Assembly: GCF_016458275.1 (NCBI RefSeq)
Contig: NZ_JAEMHM010000023.1
Span: forward strand, 1 to 64,000
Source: Geomesophilobacter sediminis
GTDB lineage: Bacteria; Desulfobacterota; Desulfuromonadia; Geobacterales; Geobacteraceae
DNA length: 64,000 nucleotides
Direction: 5' to 3'
Position numbers and translations under genes: made by a program. Below the pieces are notes generated by a model, which did not search any database, had not been told where the DNA came from, and was given only the letters and a program-made list of their open reading frames with translations. Positions 33,252-41,869 of the stretch are shown here, piece after piece (position 1 is the first letter of the stretch; each line of letters opens with the position of its first letter).

Positions 33252-35434
33252 TCCGGGTCCGGCTTTCGCTGCTCATCCCGCTGCTCGTGATCCTGTCGTC
33301 GCTGGTCAGCGGGCTGCTCCTGTTCTGGATCGCCATCCACGACGCCCGCCGCTTGATCGAGAGGGAAGGGTTCAACGACCTCAACGCGACCATGACCCAT
33401 CTGCAGAACATCCTCACCAGCCAGCTCACCCTGGAGAATCCCGAGGATGCCAAACTGAGCCTTTCGGTCTCCGCCCTCCATTCCGGGGTGAAAACCCTGC
33501 TCCTTGCCGACCAGAACCATGTCGTGCTGATGGCCAACCGTTACCTGTGGGAGAAGGAGCGGGCCGCCCGCGTCTCCGGCTACGACGAGCAGGCTGCGGC
33601 GCAGGTGATGCTGCGCAGCGCGAGCCGCACCGCCGCCGACCCGCAGCGCCCCCTGTTGCGCGGGTACTATCCGGTCACCCTCCGGATGGCGCCCGGCGGG
33701 GATCCCCGCATGCAAACGGGGGTCCTCTTCGTGGAGTATGACCTCACGCCGCGCCTGGCCCAGGTGCACCACGATGCCGAGGTCCAGGCCGCCACGTTCG
33801 GAGCGGTCATGGTCGCCATCGCGATCGCGGTAGCGGTGCTTTTGCACCAGCTGGTCTCGCGGCGGGTCGCGGAAATCGGCGCGGTCGCGCAACGGTTCAC
33901 CCTGGGCGATGCCGAGGCGCGGGTGGGGCTGCACGGCAGCTACGAGCTGGCAGAAATCGGCAGCATCTTCGACCGGATGGCCGACAAGATCGCCGAGGAC
34001 CAGCGGGCCCTGGCTGCTTCGGAACGCAAGATTTCCCTGCACCTCAAGCAGAACATCCTGGGGGTGATCGAGTGGGATCGGGAGTTCCGGGTCCGGGAAT
34101 GGAACCTGGCTGCGGAAGGGATCTTCGGCTATTCGCGCGAGGAGGCGCTGGAGCGCCGGATGGCCGATCTCATCGTCGCGCCCCGGGCGGTCGTGGCGGT
34201 CGACGAGGTGTGGCGTTCGCTTTTGGCCGATACCGGCGGCGGCTACAGCATCAACGAAAACGTGACCCAGGATGGGAGGGTGCTTTTGTGCGAGTGGTTC
34301 AACACTCCGCTTCCCGACGAAGAGGGCACCGTCACCGGGGTGATGTCGCTGGTCCGGGATATCACCGAACAAAGGAAAATGGAAGAGTCGCTGCGGCAGC
34401 GGGAGGCGGAACTCAAGGAGTCACAGCGCCTGGCGCATATCGGCAGCTGGGACTGGGACGCGGAGAGCGACGTCATTTGGTGGTCCGACGAATGCTACCG
34501 CATCTACGGCTTCGACCCTACGCGCTCGCTCAGTTTCGAGGAGCACAAGCAGCTCTATACCAAGGAGAGCGCGGAGCGTCTCGATACGGCGGTCCGGTGG
34601 ACGATGGAGTCCGGATCCCCCTACGAGCTCGATCTCGAGCTGGCTCATCCCAGCGCCGCGACGCGCTGGATCCTGGCCCGAGGGGAGGCGAAGCGGGACG
34701 CCTCGGGGAACCTGCGGGGGCTGCGCGGCACCGCCCTTAACATCACCGAGCGCAAGCAGGCCGAAGATGAGCTGCGCCGGATGTATCGCGACCTGGAGCA
34801 GAGCGAGGAGCGGTATCGTCTGGTTTTCGAAAGCTCGCCGGTATCCCTTTGGGAAGAGGATTTCTCCGGGGTGAAGGCGCTCTTTGACGATTTGAGACGG
34901 GAGGGGGTGGTCGAGCTCGACGCCTACCTGGAGGCCCACCCGGAGGTGCTGTCGCGCTGCGCCCAACTGGCCCGGGTGATCGAAGTCAACCGGGCCGCCG
35001 TCACGCTGCATGGGGCGCAGAGCAGGGGGGAGCTGCTCAGCGGACTGGCGGACACCTTTACCGAGCAATCCTATACCGCGTTCCGGGAGGAACTGGTCTG
35101 TCTCTGGCAGGGGGGGCGGGAGATGGTCCGCGACTCCGAGGTGAAGACGCTTGCGGGCGAGCCCCGGCAGGTGACGGTCTACTTTTCGGTATGTCCCGGG
35201 TACGAGGAGAGCCTCGGGATGGTGATCGTGTCGCTTTTCGACATCACGGCCCGCAAGCAAGCCGAAGAGGCGCTGTGGCAGCTCAATGCCGAGCTGGAAA
35301 GGAGGGTGGGGCTGCGGACTGCGGAGCTCGAGGCGAAAAACCGGGAACTGGAGCGGGTGAACCGGCTTTTCATCGGCCGCGAGCTGAGAATGGTCGAACT
35401 GAAGGAGCAGATCCGGAAGCTGGAACAGGGGTAA
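33248..35434 (+). CDS. Membrane receptor with HAMP and three PAS-like domains, no output domain
   Basis: A 728-residue protein. Membrane helix 1 (LSLLIPLLVILSSLVSGLLLFWI), a periplasmic domain to about residue 185, helix 2 (FGAVMVAIAIAVAVLL), HAMP, and then PAS units at about 265-375 (ending VMSLVRDITEQRKMEE), 395-505 (ending GTALNITERKQAEDE) and 515-675 (ending VSLFDITARKQAEEA). It ends in a coiled coil, FIGRELRMVELKEQIRKLEQG. No His kinase, GGDEF or EAL domain follows. The ATG overlaps the binding-protein stop. It probably signals through another protein that docks on the coiled coil, or is a truncated kinase. Confidence 0.9.
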   Translation: MIRVRLSLLIPLLVILSSLVSGLLLFWIAIHDARRLIEREGFNDLNATMTHLQNILTSQLTLENPEDAKLSLSVSALHSGVKTLLLADQNHVVLMANRYLWEKERAARVSGYDEQAAAQVMLRSASRTAADPQRPLLRGYYPVTLRMAPGGDPRMQTGVLFVEYDLTPRLAQVHHDAEVQAATFGAVMVAIAIAVAVLLHQLVSRRVAEIGAVAQRFTLGDAEARVGLHGSYELAEIGSIFDRMADKIAEDQRALAASERKISLHLKQNILGVIEWDREFRVREWNLAAEGIFGYSREEALERRMADLIVAPRAVVAVDEVWRSLLADTGGGYSINENVTQDGRVLLCEWFNTPLPDEEGTVTGVMSLVRDITEQRKMEESLRQREAELKESQRLAHIGSWDWDAESDVIWWSDECYRIYGFDPTRSLSFEEHKQLYTKESAERLDTAVRWTMESGSPYELDLELAHPSAATRWILARGEAKRDASGNLRGLRGTALNITERKQAEDELRRMYRDLEQSEERYRLVFESSPVSLWEEDFSGVKALFDDLRREGVVELDAYLEAHPEVLSRCAQLARVIEVNRAAVTLHGAQSRGELLSGLADTFTEQSYTAFREELVCLWQGGREMVRDSEVKTLAGEPRQVTVYFSVCPGYEESLGMVIVSLFDITARKQAEEALWQLNAELERRVGLRTAELEAKNRELERVNRLFIGRELRMVELKEQIRKLEQG

Positions 35435-35456
35435 GCGTGCTATCGGGTCGGGGAGT

Positions 35457-35487
35457 GACGGGCGCAGCAAGCCGCGTCCCTGCGAGC
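35457..35487. repeat. GACGGGCGCAGC inverted repeat
   Basis: GACGGGCGCAGCAAGCCGCGTCCC, a worn copy of the family at 27732, fills most of the gap 35435-35520. Confidence 0.65.
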
Positions 35488-35520
35488 AGGACGCGAATCG
35501 GCTTGCTCATTGATTATTGA

Positions 35521-37107
35521 TCATGGCTCATTGAAGAGGCAGACCCGGTTTCTTCCGCCGTTCTTCGCCTGGTAGAGGGCGCAGTCGGCCTTGGAGATCT
35601 GCGCCGCCAGGTCCGACGACTCCTCCGTTACGTGCAGACCGATACTCGCGGTCACCGTGAGGGTCTGGTCGCCGGCCTGGATCGGGGTCTTCGCGATGGA
35701 GAGCCGTACCCGTTCGGCGAACTTCAGCGCGTCGTTGCGCCCGATGAGCGGCAGGAACAGGAGGAACTCCTCCCCGCCGAAGCGGACCACCAGGTCATAG
35801 GGACGGACCTGCCCCCGCAAAAGGCTCGCTACCTGCACCAGCACGACGTCGCCGACATCGTGGCCGTAGCCGTCGTTGACCTTCTTGAAGTGGTCGATGT
35901 CCAGCATCAGCACCGCCGTCGACCCGCTCTGCCTTTTGGCCAGCGCGAACAGCTTGGGTGCCTCCAGCTCGAGATGGCGGCGGTTGCTCAAACCGGTCAG
36001 ATGGTCGGTGCGGGAGAGTTCGTCCAGCTGCTCCCGGGCCGCCCCGACTTCGCTCATCAGCTCGTTGAAGGTCTCGGCCAGGACCGAGATCTCGTCGTCA
36101 CCGTCGATCCGTATCGAACCGCAGGAGCCGGGGTTTTTCTTCATCTGCTTGATCTGCGCCGTGAAGCTGTTCAGGTTGGCGGTGACCCGGCGGGTCAGGA
36201 ACCGGACCAGGGCGACTGAGATGGCGGATACGAAAACCGCCCCGGCGACGAGGAAGAAGGAGAAGGACTTGATCTTCTCGTAGGCCTCGTCCTGGGGATA
36301 CGACGCGGCGAGGATCCAGTCCGCCATCCGGAGGCGCTTCACCGAGACCACCTGGGGGATGCCGCGCGAGTTGACGGTCTCGCCGCTCCCCTCGAAGCCG
36401 GCGAGCGCCCGGTCCAGGAGCTTGTTGACCCCCGGGGGGATGTCGTGTTTCAGGATGCGGGTCTTGTCCGGGTGCAGGATCAGGTCGCGATTGCGGTCGA
36501 AGAGGTAGAGGTATCCCCGCTTGCCGATCTTGTAGCCCATCACCTCTTCCAGGAAGATGTCCTTGGTCAGGGAGATGCTCCCGGCGAGAAATCCCTGGAT
36601 GCCGTTTCCCGAATCGATGGGGACTGCGATGACGATGGAGGGACTGCCGCTTTTGGGAGAGACGTAGGGCTGGGAAATGTCGGGGAGGCCGAGGCTTTCC
36701 AGGTGGGTGAGGAATTGATCCAAAAGCACCGTCTTGCTCCCCCGCCTTCCGGGGCGGAACGGGCTTTCGGCGATCAGCTGGTGCTTGCGGTCGAACAGCA
36801 GAAGGCCGTTGTCAAAGATGGATAACAGGTCGTGGTTGCTGTCGAGAAAGGCCTGCGCCCGGACCGAATCGGAGAGCGCACCGGGGGGGATCTTGTCGGC
36901 AAGCTGGGTGATGGTGAGCATGTTCGCCCCCAGCTTGTCGTCGATGCTGCGGGCGACGAGTTCGGTCAGGGCAAACTGCTGCTTCTGGATGCTTTCCCGC
37001 GCCAGCCGCGTGGAGAAAAAGACGGCACCCCAACAGCTCAAACTGGTGACGATGACCAGGTAGATGCTGATGCTGCGCGTGATTCGTCTTTGAATCCCTG
37101 TTGCCAT
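35521..37107 (-). CDS. Membrane diguanylate cyclase with double-Cache sensor
   Basis: A 528-residue protein. Helix 1 (ISIYLVIVTSLSCWGAVFFS), a dCache periplasmic domain to about residue 275 (with IGKRGYLYLFDRNRDLILHPD), helix 2 (FFLVAGAVFVSAISVALV), HAMP and a GGDEF domain. The active site is GGEEF at about residue 444. An inhibitory I-site, RPYD, precedes it by five residues, so product inhibition by c-di-GMP is expected. DHLTGLSNRRHLE and DIDHFKKVNDGYGHDVGD are canonical. The 5' ribosome site is weak. Transcribed alone. Confidence 0.95.
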   Translation of the reverse strand: MATGIQRRITRSISIYLVIVTSLSCWGAVFFSTRLARESIQKQQFALTELVARSIDDKLGANMLTITQLADKIPPGALSDSVRAQAFLDSNHDLLSIFDNGLLLFDRKHQLIAESPFRPGRRGSKTVLLDQFLTHLESLGLPDISQPYVSPKSGSPSIVIAVPIDSGNGIQGFLAGSISLTKDIFLEEVMGYKIGKRGYLYLFDRNRDLILHPDKTRILKHDIPPGVNKLLDRALAGFEGSGETVNSRGIPQVVSVKRLRMADWILAASYPQDEAYEKIKSFSFFLVAGAVFVSAISVALVRFLTRRVTANLNSFTAQIKQMKKNPGSCGSIRIDGDDEISVLAETFNELMSEVGAAREQLDELSRTDHLTGLSNRRHLELEAPKLFALAKRQSGSTAVLMLDIDHFKKVNDGYGHDVGDVVLVQVASLLRGQVRPYDLVVRFGGEEFLLFLPLIGRNDALKFAERVRLSIAKTPIQAGDQTLTVTASIGLHVTEESSDLAAQISKADCALYQAKNGGRNRVCLFNEP

Positions 37108-37448
37108 GAACTCTCACAACCCCTTTGCCGCCAATCCGCGGGCGAGACGAAAGAGGAGGCGGTGCCTGGGACGGACGGTGAACGATGGGGTTTTTCCGGA
37201 GGATTTGATGCCGGGGGTCCGCTTGCCGGTGCGAAAATAACCGCCGGTTCGGTCCGGGATGCGTTGCGGGCGAGAGGTGACTGTAACGCGTTTTGCTTTG
37301 ATAAACAAGCGCTATTGTTAGTATTTAGACGAGGTAGAGAGTTTTAATGCTAATGTTTGGTTTATGTCATGTAAACGAAGTTTTTTCATTACTTTTTATT
37401 GGCTCATTTCTGCTCTATGAGGATAGGTTCCTCTGTCGTGACAGAAAA
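37108..37448. other. AT-rich intergenic region
   Basis: Between the cyclase gene and the terminator. DNA from about 37290 to 37420 is clearly richer in A and T than its surroundings. It contains GTTTA-TGTCATG-TAAAC (37361-37377), an inverted repeat that may be an operator of the cyclase gene. No gene is supported. Confidence 0.45.
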
Positions 37449-37490
37449 CAATGGGGCTGGCGCCTGGTGCGCCAGCCCCATTGTCTTTTT
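37449..37490. terminator. Strong hairpin terminator
   Basis: CAATGGGGCTGGCGC (37449-37463) pairs with 37469-37483, followed by TCTTTTT. It lies 21 bp from the 3' end of the DUF3443 gene on the minus strand. Confidence 0.85.
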
Positions 37491-37510
37491 ACCCGCGTCA
37501 CCCTACTCGG

Positions 37511-39538
37511 TCAGTAGGCCCAGAACGGGCCGGTGCCCAAGGGAGAGGTGGTTCCCTCGATCCCGACGAAGACGTTGCGCCCCAGGAAGAAGGGAAGTCC
37601 CCAGTCGAACCCGCCCAACCCGGACCCGCCCAGGTCGTTGAACACGTTGTTCCCGGTGTGGAAGAGCGACGTGGCGTTGGCGACCGTGAAGTTGAGCGAC
37701 AGGCTCGGGCTCCCGAAGGCCCCGGTGTTCACTGCGGAGAGGGGAGTCGCGCTCGACGGCGTGTACCAGGTGCCGGTGGAGTCGGTGGTAAAGGAAGGGT
37801 AGTCGAAGAACAGGGCGTTCGAGCCGCTGTCGATGAAGCTGTTGCTCAAGGTCGAGCCGTTGAAGGTGGTGGTGAACTCGCCCAGGCTGTCGGCCGGGAA
37901 GGTGGTTACCGAGGTGCTGCTGTTGTTGGCGCGGGTTCCGATGCCGAGGATCAGGCTTCCGCTGACCGAGGTGGCGCCGCTCGTCGAGACCGACGGCAGC
38001 TGTACCAGGACGCCGTTGTTGTCCTGGGGCAGCAGTGCCACCGGGTTTTGGACCTGGGTGGAGAGGGGCACCGTAGTCCCGGTGCAGGTGGAGCCGCTGC
38101 AGCCGTAGTACAGGCCGATGTTGGAGCTGCCCGCGCAGGCCGAGCCGCAGTCCTGGGCGAACAGGCCCACCCCGAGGATGCCGTTGAAGCCGCCGTCGGA
38201 GGGACCCAGGTCGGCGCTCTGGCAGGCGCGGGACCGGGTGCCGAAGGTCGAGTCGATCACCTGGATCGGGACCTGGACCGCGGGTTCCCCCCCCAAGGTG
38301 ACGCTTGCGGTCTGCACCGGTCCCCAGTTGGAGGAGCCGTCCGCATACTGGATGCATTCGGCGAGGGACCGGGAGCCGACGGTTACCTGCGGCAGGGTGA
38401 CGCTGAGCGCCTGCTTGAAGACCCGCAGCCCGGTGCTTCCGGTGTCGAGCAGGATGTCGGTTATGGTCTGGCAGTTGGAGGTGCCGGGGGTGCAGACGGT
38501 GACGCTCACGCACGGCTTGTTGGGATAGGAGCCGGACGAGCAGAGCGATCCGTTCACCGTGATGGCGACGACGTTGCTGGTGGAGCTGGTCCCGGAAACG
38601 GTGAGCTGGGTCGAAATGGAGATGGTCCCGTTGAGCGGCTGGGAGATCGCCATCGCGGCGGTGATGGTAACGGTGCCGGCGGCAACCGGCGTCGCCTTCC
38701 CGTTGGACCCGGCGGCGTTGCTGATGGTGGCAACGTTGGTATTGGAGGAACTCCAGGTGACCGAACTGGTCAGGTCCCGGGTGGTCCGGTCGGTGAAGGT
38801 TCCGGTGGCGGTGAATTGCTGCGTGCCCCCCAAGGCCAGGGTCGGGTTTGTCGGGGTGATCGCGACCGAGGTAAGGGTGGCCGCGGTGACGGTGAGCGTC
38901 GTCGATCCGACGATGCCGACGGAGCCGGCCGTGGGGGTGACGGTTGCGGTGATGGTGGTGGTCCCGACCGCGGCTGCGGTCGCCTGGCCGACCGTCCCGG
39001 CGCTGTTGCTGATGGTGGCGACCCCAGGGGCCGAGGAGCTCCAGGTGGCGATGTCGGTGACGTCCTGGGTGGTGCTGTCCGAGAAGGTCCCGCTTGCGGT
39101 GAAGTTCCGGGTCAGGCCGAGGGCGAGGCTCGAGTCGCCCGGGGCGACGGTGATCGACACCAGCGACGCCCCTGTGACGGTGAGGGTGGTCGAGGCGGTG
39201 ATGTCCCCCAGGGTGGCGGTTATGGTGGTCTGGCCGACCCCGAGGCCGGTCGCCACGACCGATCCGGCGCTGCTGCCGATGGTCGCGACCGAAGTGGCCG
39301 AAGAGGACCAGGTCACGCTCCCGGTGAGGTCGGCGGTGCTGTTGTCGGTATAGGTGCCGGTGACGGTGAAGGCCTGGGTGGTGCCGAGGGCGATCTTCGG
39401 GGCCGAAGGGGCGATCGCCAGGGAGGCGAGCACCTTCACCGCGTTGCTCTTGCTGGCGGTAGATCCGCTGGAACTGCCACCGCAGCCGGCAGTTACCAGG
39501 AGCAGCAGCAGTAAAAGGAAGAACTTACCTGATCGCAT
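37511..39538 (-). CDS. DUF3443 lipoprotein with three Ig-like domains and pepsin-like motifs
   Basis: A 675-residue lipoprotein (lipobox VTAGC, Cys 18). Residues about 38-121, 124-217 and 221-313 are three BIG2-type Ig-like domains, each with SVTWSSS or ATWSSS followed by VATIS. Residues 320-675 form the DUF3443 domain. It shows, in order, LLDTGS (D364), QYADGS at about 397-401, a GGFNGILGVG motif near 449-457, FIDSGS (D569) and PFFLGRNVFVGIE near 650. This is the order of motifs in pepsin-type (A1) aspartic peptidases: two catalytic D-T/S-G sites, a flap and a terminal hydrophobic motif. Protease activity is inference. It overlaps the DUF2844 gene by 14 bp. Confidence 0.88.
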   Translation of the reverse strand: MRSGKFFLLLLLLLVTAGCGGSSSGSTASKSNAVKVLASLAIAPSAPKIALGTTQAFTVTGTYTDNSTADLTGSVTWSSSATSVATIGSSAGSVVATGLGVGQTTITATLGDITASTTLTVTGASLVSITVAPGDSSLALGLTRNFTASGTFSDSTTQDVTDIATWSSSAPGVATISNSAGTVGQATAAAVGTTTITATVTPTAGSVGIVGSTTLTVTAATLTSVAITPTNPTLALGGTQQFTATGTFTDRTTRDLTSSVTWSSSNTNVATISNAAGSNGKATPVAAGTVTITAAMAISQPLNGTISISTQLTVSGTSSTSNVVAITVNGSLCSSGSYPNKPCVSVTVCTPGTSNCQTITDILLDTGSTGLRVFKQALSVTLPQVTVGSRSLAECIQYADGSSNWGPVQTASVTLGGEPAVQVPIQVIDSTFGTRSRACQSADLGPSDGGFNGILGVGLFAQDCGSACAGSSNIGLYYGCSGSTCTGTTVPLSTQVQNPVALLPQDNNGVLVQLPSVSTSGATSVSGSLILGIGTRANNSSTSVTTFPADSLGEFTTTFNGSTLSNSFIDSGSNALFFDYPSFTTDSTGTWYTPSSATPLSAVNTGAFGSPSLSLNFTVANATSLFHTGNNVFNDLGGSGLGGFDWGLPFFLGRNVFVGIEGTTSPLGTGPFWAY

Positions 39539-39986
39539 CGATATTCACCCCGCTCGGTACCAGCGCCGGGGCGTAGGCCCGCCCCTGGAGCGCCCGCATG
39601 TGCCCCCATTTCTCGACCACCACGTTATCGGTGGTCACCCGCTGGCGTTTGAGTCCGCGGACCCGCTTGCCCTGCTTAAGGGCCGTCGAATATTCCCCCG
39701 CATAGCTGCCGAGGAGCTGGGTGAGGTCGGGATGCAGGTACCCCACCCAGGCGATGCCGAAGACGATCCCCGCCGGGGAGACGAACTCGCGCACCGTGGT
39801 GCCGTCGTAGGCGATTTCCTCCACGGTGTACCCCGGGCCGGAGGTGGTGGCGCGATGCGCCGCCGACAGAGCTTTGCGGTCGCTCTTGATCGAGTCGACG
39901 CTGCCACCGAGGGTAGCTCCGGCAATCGCCGGGAGGAGCAGCGCGCCGGTCAGCAGCGCGGGAAAAGCCAGGTTCGTAATCTTCAT
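39525..39986 (-). CDS. DUF2844-family periplasmic protein
   Basis: A 153-residue protein with a signal peptide (LLPAIAGATLGG, about residue 23). It has the DUF2844 layout: GGSVDSIKSDR after cleavage, YTVEEIAYDGTTVREFVSPAGIVFGIAWVG, and a hydrophobic-polar C-terminus. The family is known mainly as the partner of DUF3443 proteins, and here the two overlap by 14 bp. GGAGGCGTCTCCG precedes the ATG. It could be a chaperone, inhibitor or substrate of the larger protein. Confidence 0.85.
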   Translation of the reverse strand: MKITNLAFPALLTGALLLPAIAGATLGGSVDSIKSDRKALSAAHRATTSGPGYTVEEIAYDGTTVREFVSPAGIVFGIAWVGYLHPDLTQLLGSYAGEYSTALKQGKRVRGLKRQRVTTDNVVVEKWGHMRALQGRAYAPALVPSGVNIDAIR

Positions 39987-40148
39987 CGGAGACGCCTCCG
40001 CAGGGTCATAAGATGCTTTGTGCTATCGTTTCATTATGAATGAGCTGGGGATCCCAAATCAATGAGAATGAAAGGTGGAAAAACTCATAGGTATATTCTC
40101 ACCTTGCGCCTCAGCCGAGTACGTTATGGCGGTGCCGGGAAAGCCCCG

Positions 40149-40390
40149 GGTAGGAGCGACATTCCTGTCGCGATGGATCGCTGTTCGACCCTGCTGCGTA
40201 CACGGTGGACTCGTCTTTCCGGGCGCGAATGACGGCAACCGTTGTCACCGCCTCCTGCGGTTCGCGCCAGAAATGGCGCTCCCACCGCATCGGCGAATCG
40301 CGCCAGGGATGTCGCTCCAGAAAAGGTCCGTCGCACCGGAATAGGTTCGTCGCACCGGAAAAGGTCCGTCGCACCGGAAAAGGTCGCTCG
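40149..40390. repeat. REP-like hairpins and a 19-bp tandem repeat
   Basis: GCGACA-TTCC-TGTCGC at 40156-40171, a CCGCCTCCTGCGG plus GCGCCA-GAAA-TGGCGC pair at 40248-40280, and a mismatched GCGCCA-GGGA-TGTCGC at about 40300-40316. From 40322 to 40390 a 19-bp unit, AAAGGTCCGTCGCACCGGA, occurs 3.3 times. No gene lies in 39987-40509. Confidence 0.85.
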
Positions 40391-40509
40391 GCAGGATCGC
40401 CACGGGGACCGGATCCGAGGCGATGGTACCGCGCCGGGCGGTAAATTTGGGTGATGCTTTGTAGGGATTTGTAAGGAAGGGAAAGAGCGGAAGGAAGCCT
40501 TGGCCCTCG

Positions 40510-41064
40510 CTACCCCTGCTTGTATTCGCGGGTCCGTTTTTCGAAGCAGGAAGGGCACAGCCCGTGGGTCAGGTCGATGCCGGCGTTGCGGCTCAAAAAG
40601 CTCTCCAGATTTTGCCAATATTCCTCGTCGTCGCGCACCTTGCGGCAGTCCATGCAGATCGGTACCAGATCCTGAAAGCTCGACAGCTGGGTGATGTCCT
40701 CCACGATGAGGAGGAAGGTTTCCGCATCATAGCTGCTGGTGGTGATGAGGAGCTCGATCACCTCGCCGATGGCACTGCCGCGCTGCAGCATCGCCTTCTT
40801 CCTGAGGACGCCCCCCTCCGGACAATCCAGCACCGCGTTGCGGATGACGCAGTTGCGGCAGTGCGGCCCCTTGCCGCACCCACCCGGCTCGTGGGCGTTC
40901 AGACACTTGAGGATCTCCCCGCCCAGCCGGCGGGAATACCGCACCTCTTTCAGGTCGACCCACTTGATGGCGGCGTCGTTCATCTTCCGCACCACCATGT
41001 TTCGGTCGACCAGGAACATCGGGATGGGAATGGTATTGAAAAGAAGCGCTGCGTCCTGGTGCAT
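40510..41064 (-). CDS. PAS protein with internal and C-terminal cysteine clusters
   Basis: A 184-residue soluble protein. One PAS domain (residues 5-128) carries an inserted Cys/His set: C54, H58, C63, C69, C72 and C81. The C-terminal part, IPICMDCRKVRDDEEYW...HGLCPSCFEK, has four Cys (137, 140, 170, 173) as in a common zinc-binding tail of PAS proteins from this group. No output domain. It likely senses redox, oxygen or metal and acts by contact. The PAS at 52440 has a related cluster. AGGAGTTCCC precedes the ATG. Confidence 0.85.
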   Translation of the reverse strand: MHQDAALLFNTIPIPMFLVDRNMVVRKMNDAAIKWVDLKEVRYSRRLGGEILKCLNAHEPGGCGKGPHCRNCVIRNAVLDCPEGGVLRKKAMLQRGSAIGEVIELLITTSSYDAETFLLIVEDITQLSSFQDLVPICMDCRKVRDDEEYWQNLESFLSRNAGIDLTHGLCPSCFEKRTREYKQG

Positions 41065-41233
41065 GGGAACTCCTCTTGGTTTTATCCGTTAACAGAGTTC
41101 TTCGGCGGTTCCTTTCGTTTTCTTTAGCGATCGATGGGAGAATGTATGGATAAGGCATCGCTCCGGCCGCGCCCGGGAAGGGAGCGGCGGCTTCGGTCGC
41201 ACGCCCGACCAGCCGGCGCAGGCCGGGGTCGCC

Positions 41234-41869
41234 TCAGCTGATCAGGCCGCTTTTGAGGGCGTGGGTGGCGAGCTGCGCGATGCTGTGCAGCCCCAGTTTG
41301 CGCTTCACGTTCATCCGGTGCACCTCGATCATCTTGACGCTCACCCCGAGCTGGTAGGCGATCTCCTTGGTGTTGAGCCCCTGGGCGGTCATCTTCAGCA
41401 CCTGCAGCTCGCGCTTGGTCAATTCGGCGGTCATCTTCGGGGGAGGGCTCGGGGCGATGCGGTGCATCATGATCTCCTGCGCCCCGGCGCAGAGGTACGG
41501 CTTGCCGCGGTGGATGGAGCGAATCGCCGCCACGAGCTCCTCGGCGGCGCAGTCCTTCACCAGGTAGGCCCGGGCGCCGGCCTCCAGGCTCTCCATGACG
41601 CAGTTCTCGTCCAGGAACATGGTCAGGATCAAAACGTTGGTGTCGGGGCGCTCGGCCAGGATGCGGCGCGTCGCCACGATCCCCCCCATGTCGGGGAGGG
41701 TCAGGTCCATGACCACCACGTCCGGGGAGAGTGCCTGCACCTTGTCGATTGCCTCGGAACCTTCACCCGCCTCGCCGATGATGTGGATGTCATCCTGGTT
41801 TTGCAGGATCGCCGAGAGCCCGTCCCTGATGATCTTGTGGTCGTCGACCAGCAGCACGTTGATGCTCAT
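41234..41869 (-). CDS. NarL/LuxR-family response regulator
   Basis: A 211-residue regulator. The receiver (1-120) has D9/D10, phospho-acceptor D55 (VVMDLTLPDMGG) and K105. The C-terminal LuxR-type helix-turn-helix reads LTKRELQVLKMTAQGLNTKEIAYQLGVSVKMIEVHRMNVKRKLG. It overlaps the PocR/PAS kinase by 4 bp (ATGA), so they form a two-component pair. Target genes unknown. Confidence 0.96.
   Translation of the reverse strand: MSINVLLVDDHKIIRDGLSAILQNQDDIHIIGEAGEGSEAIDKVQALSPDVVVMDLTLPDMGGIVATRRILAERPDTNVLILTMFLDENCVMESLEAGARAYLVKDCAAEELVAAIRSIHRGKPYLCAGAQEIMMHRIAPSPPPKMTAELTKRELQVLKMTAQGLNTKEIAYQLGVSVKMIEVHRMNVKRKLGLHSIAQLATHALKSGLIS

Noticed and set aside
37451-39514. 687-residue plus-strand open frame
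   Set aside because: Gly/Ala/Arg-rich shadow of the DUF3443 gene; no motif and no ribosome site.
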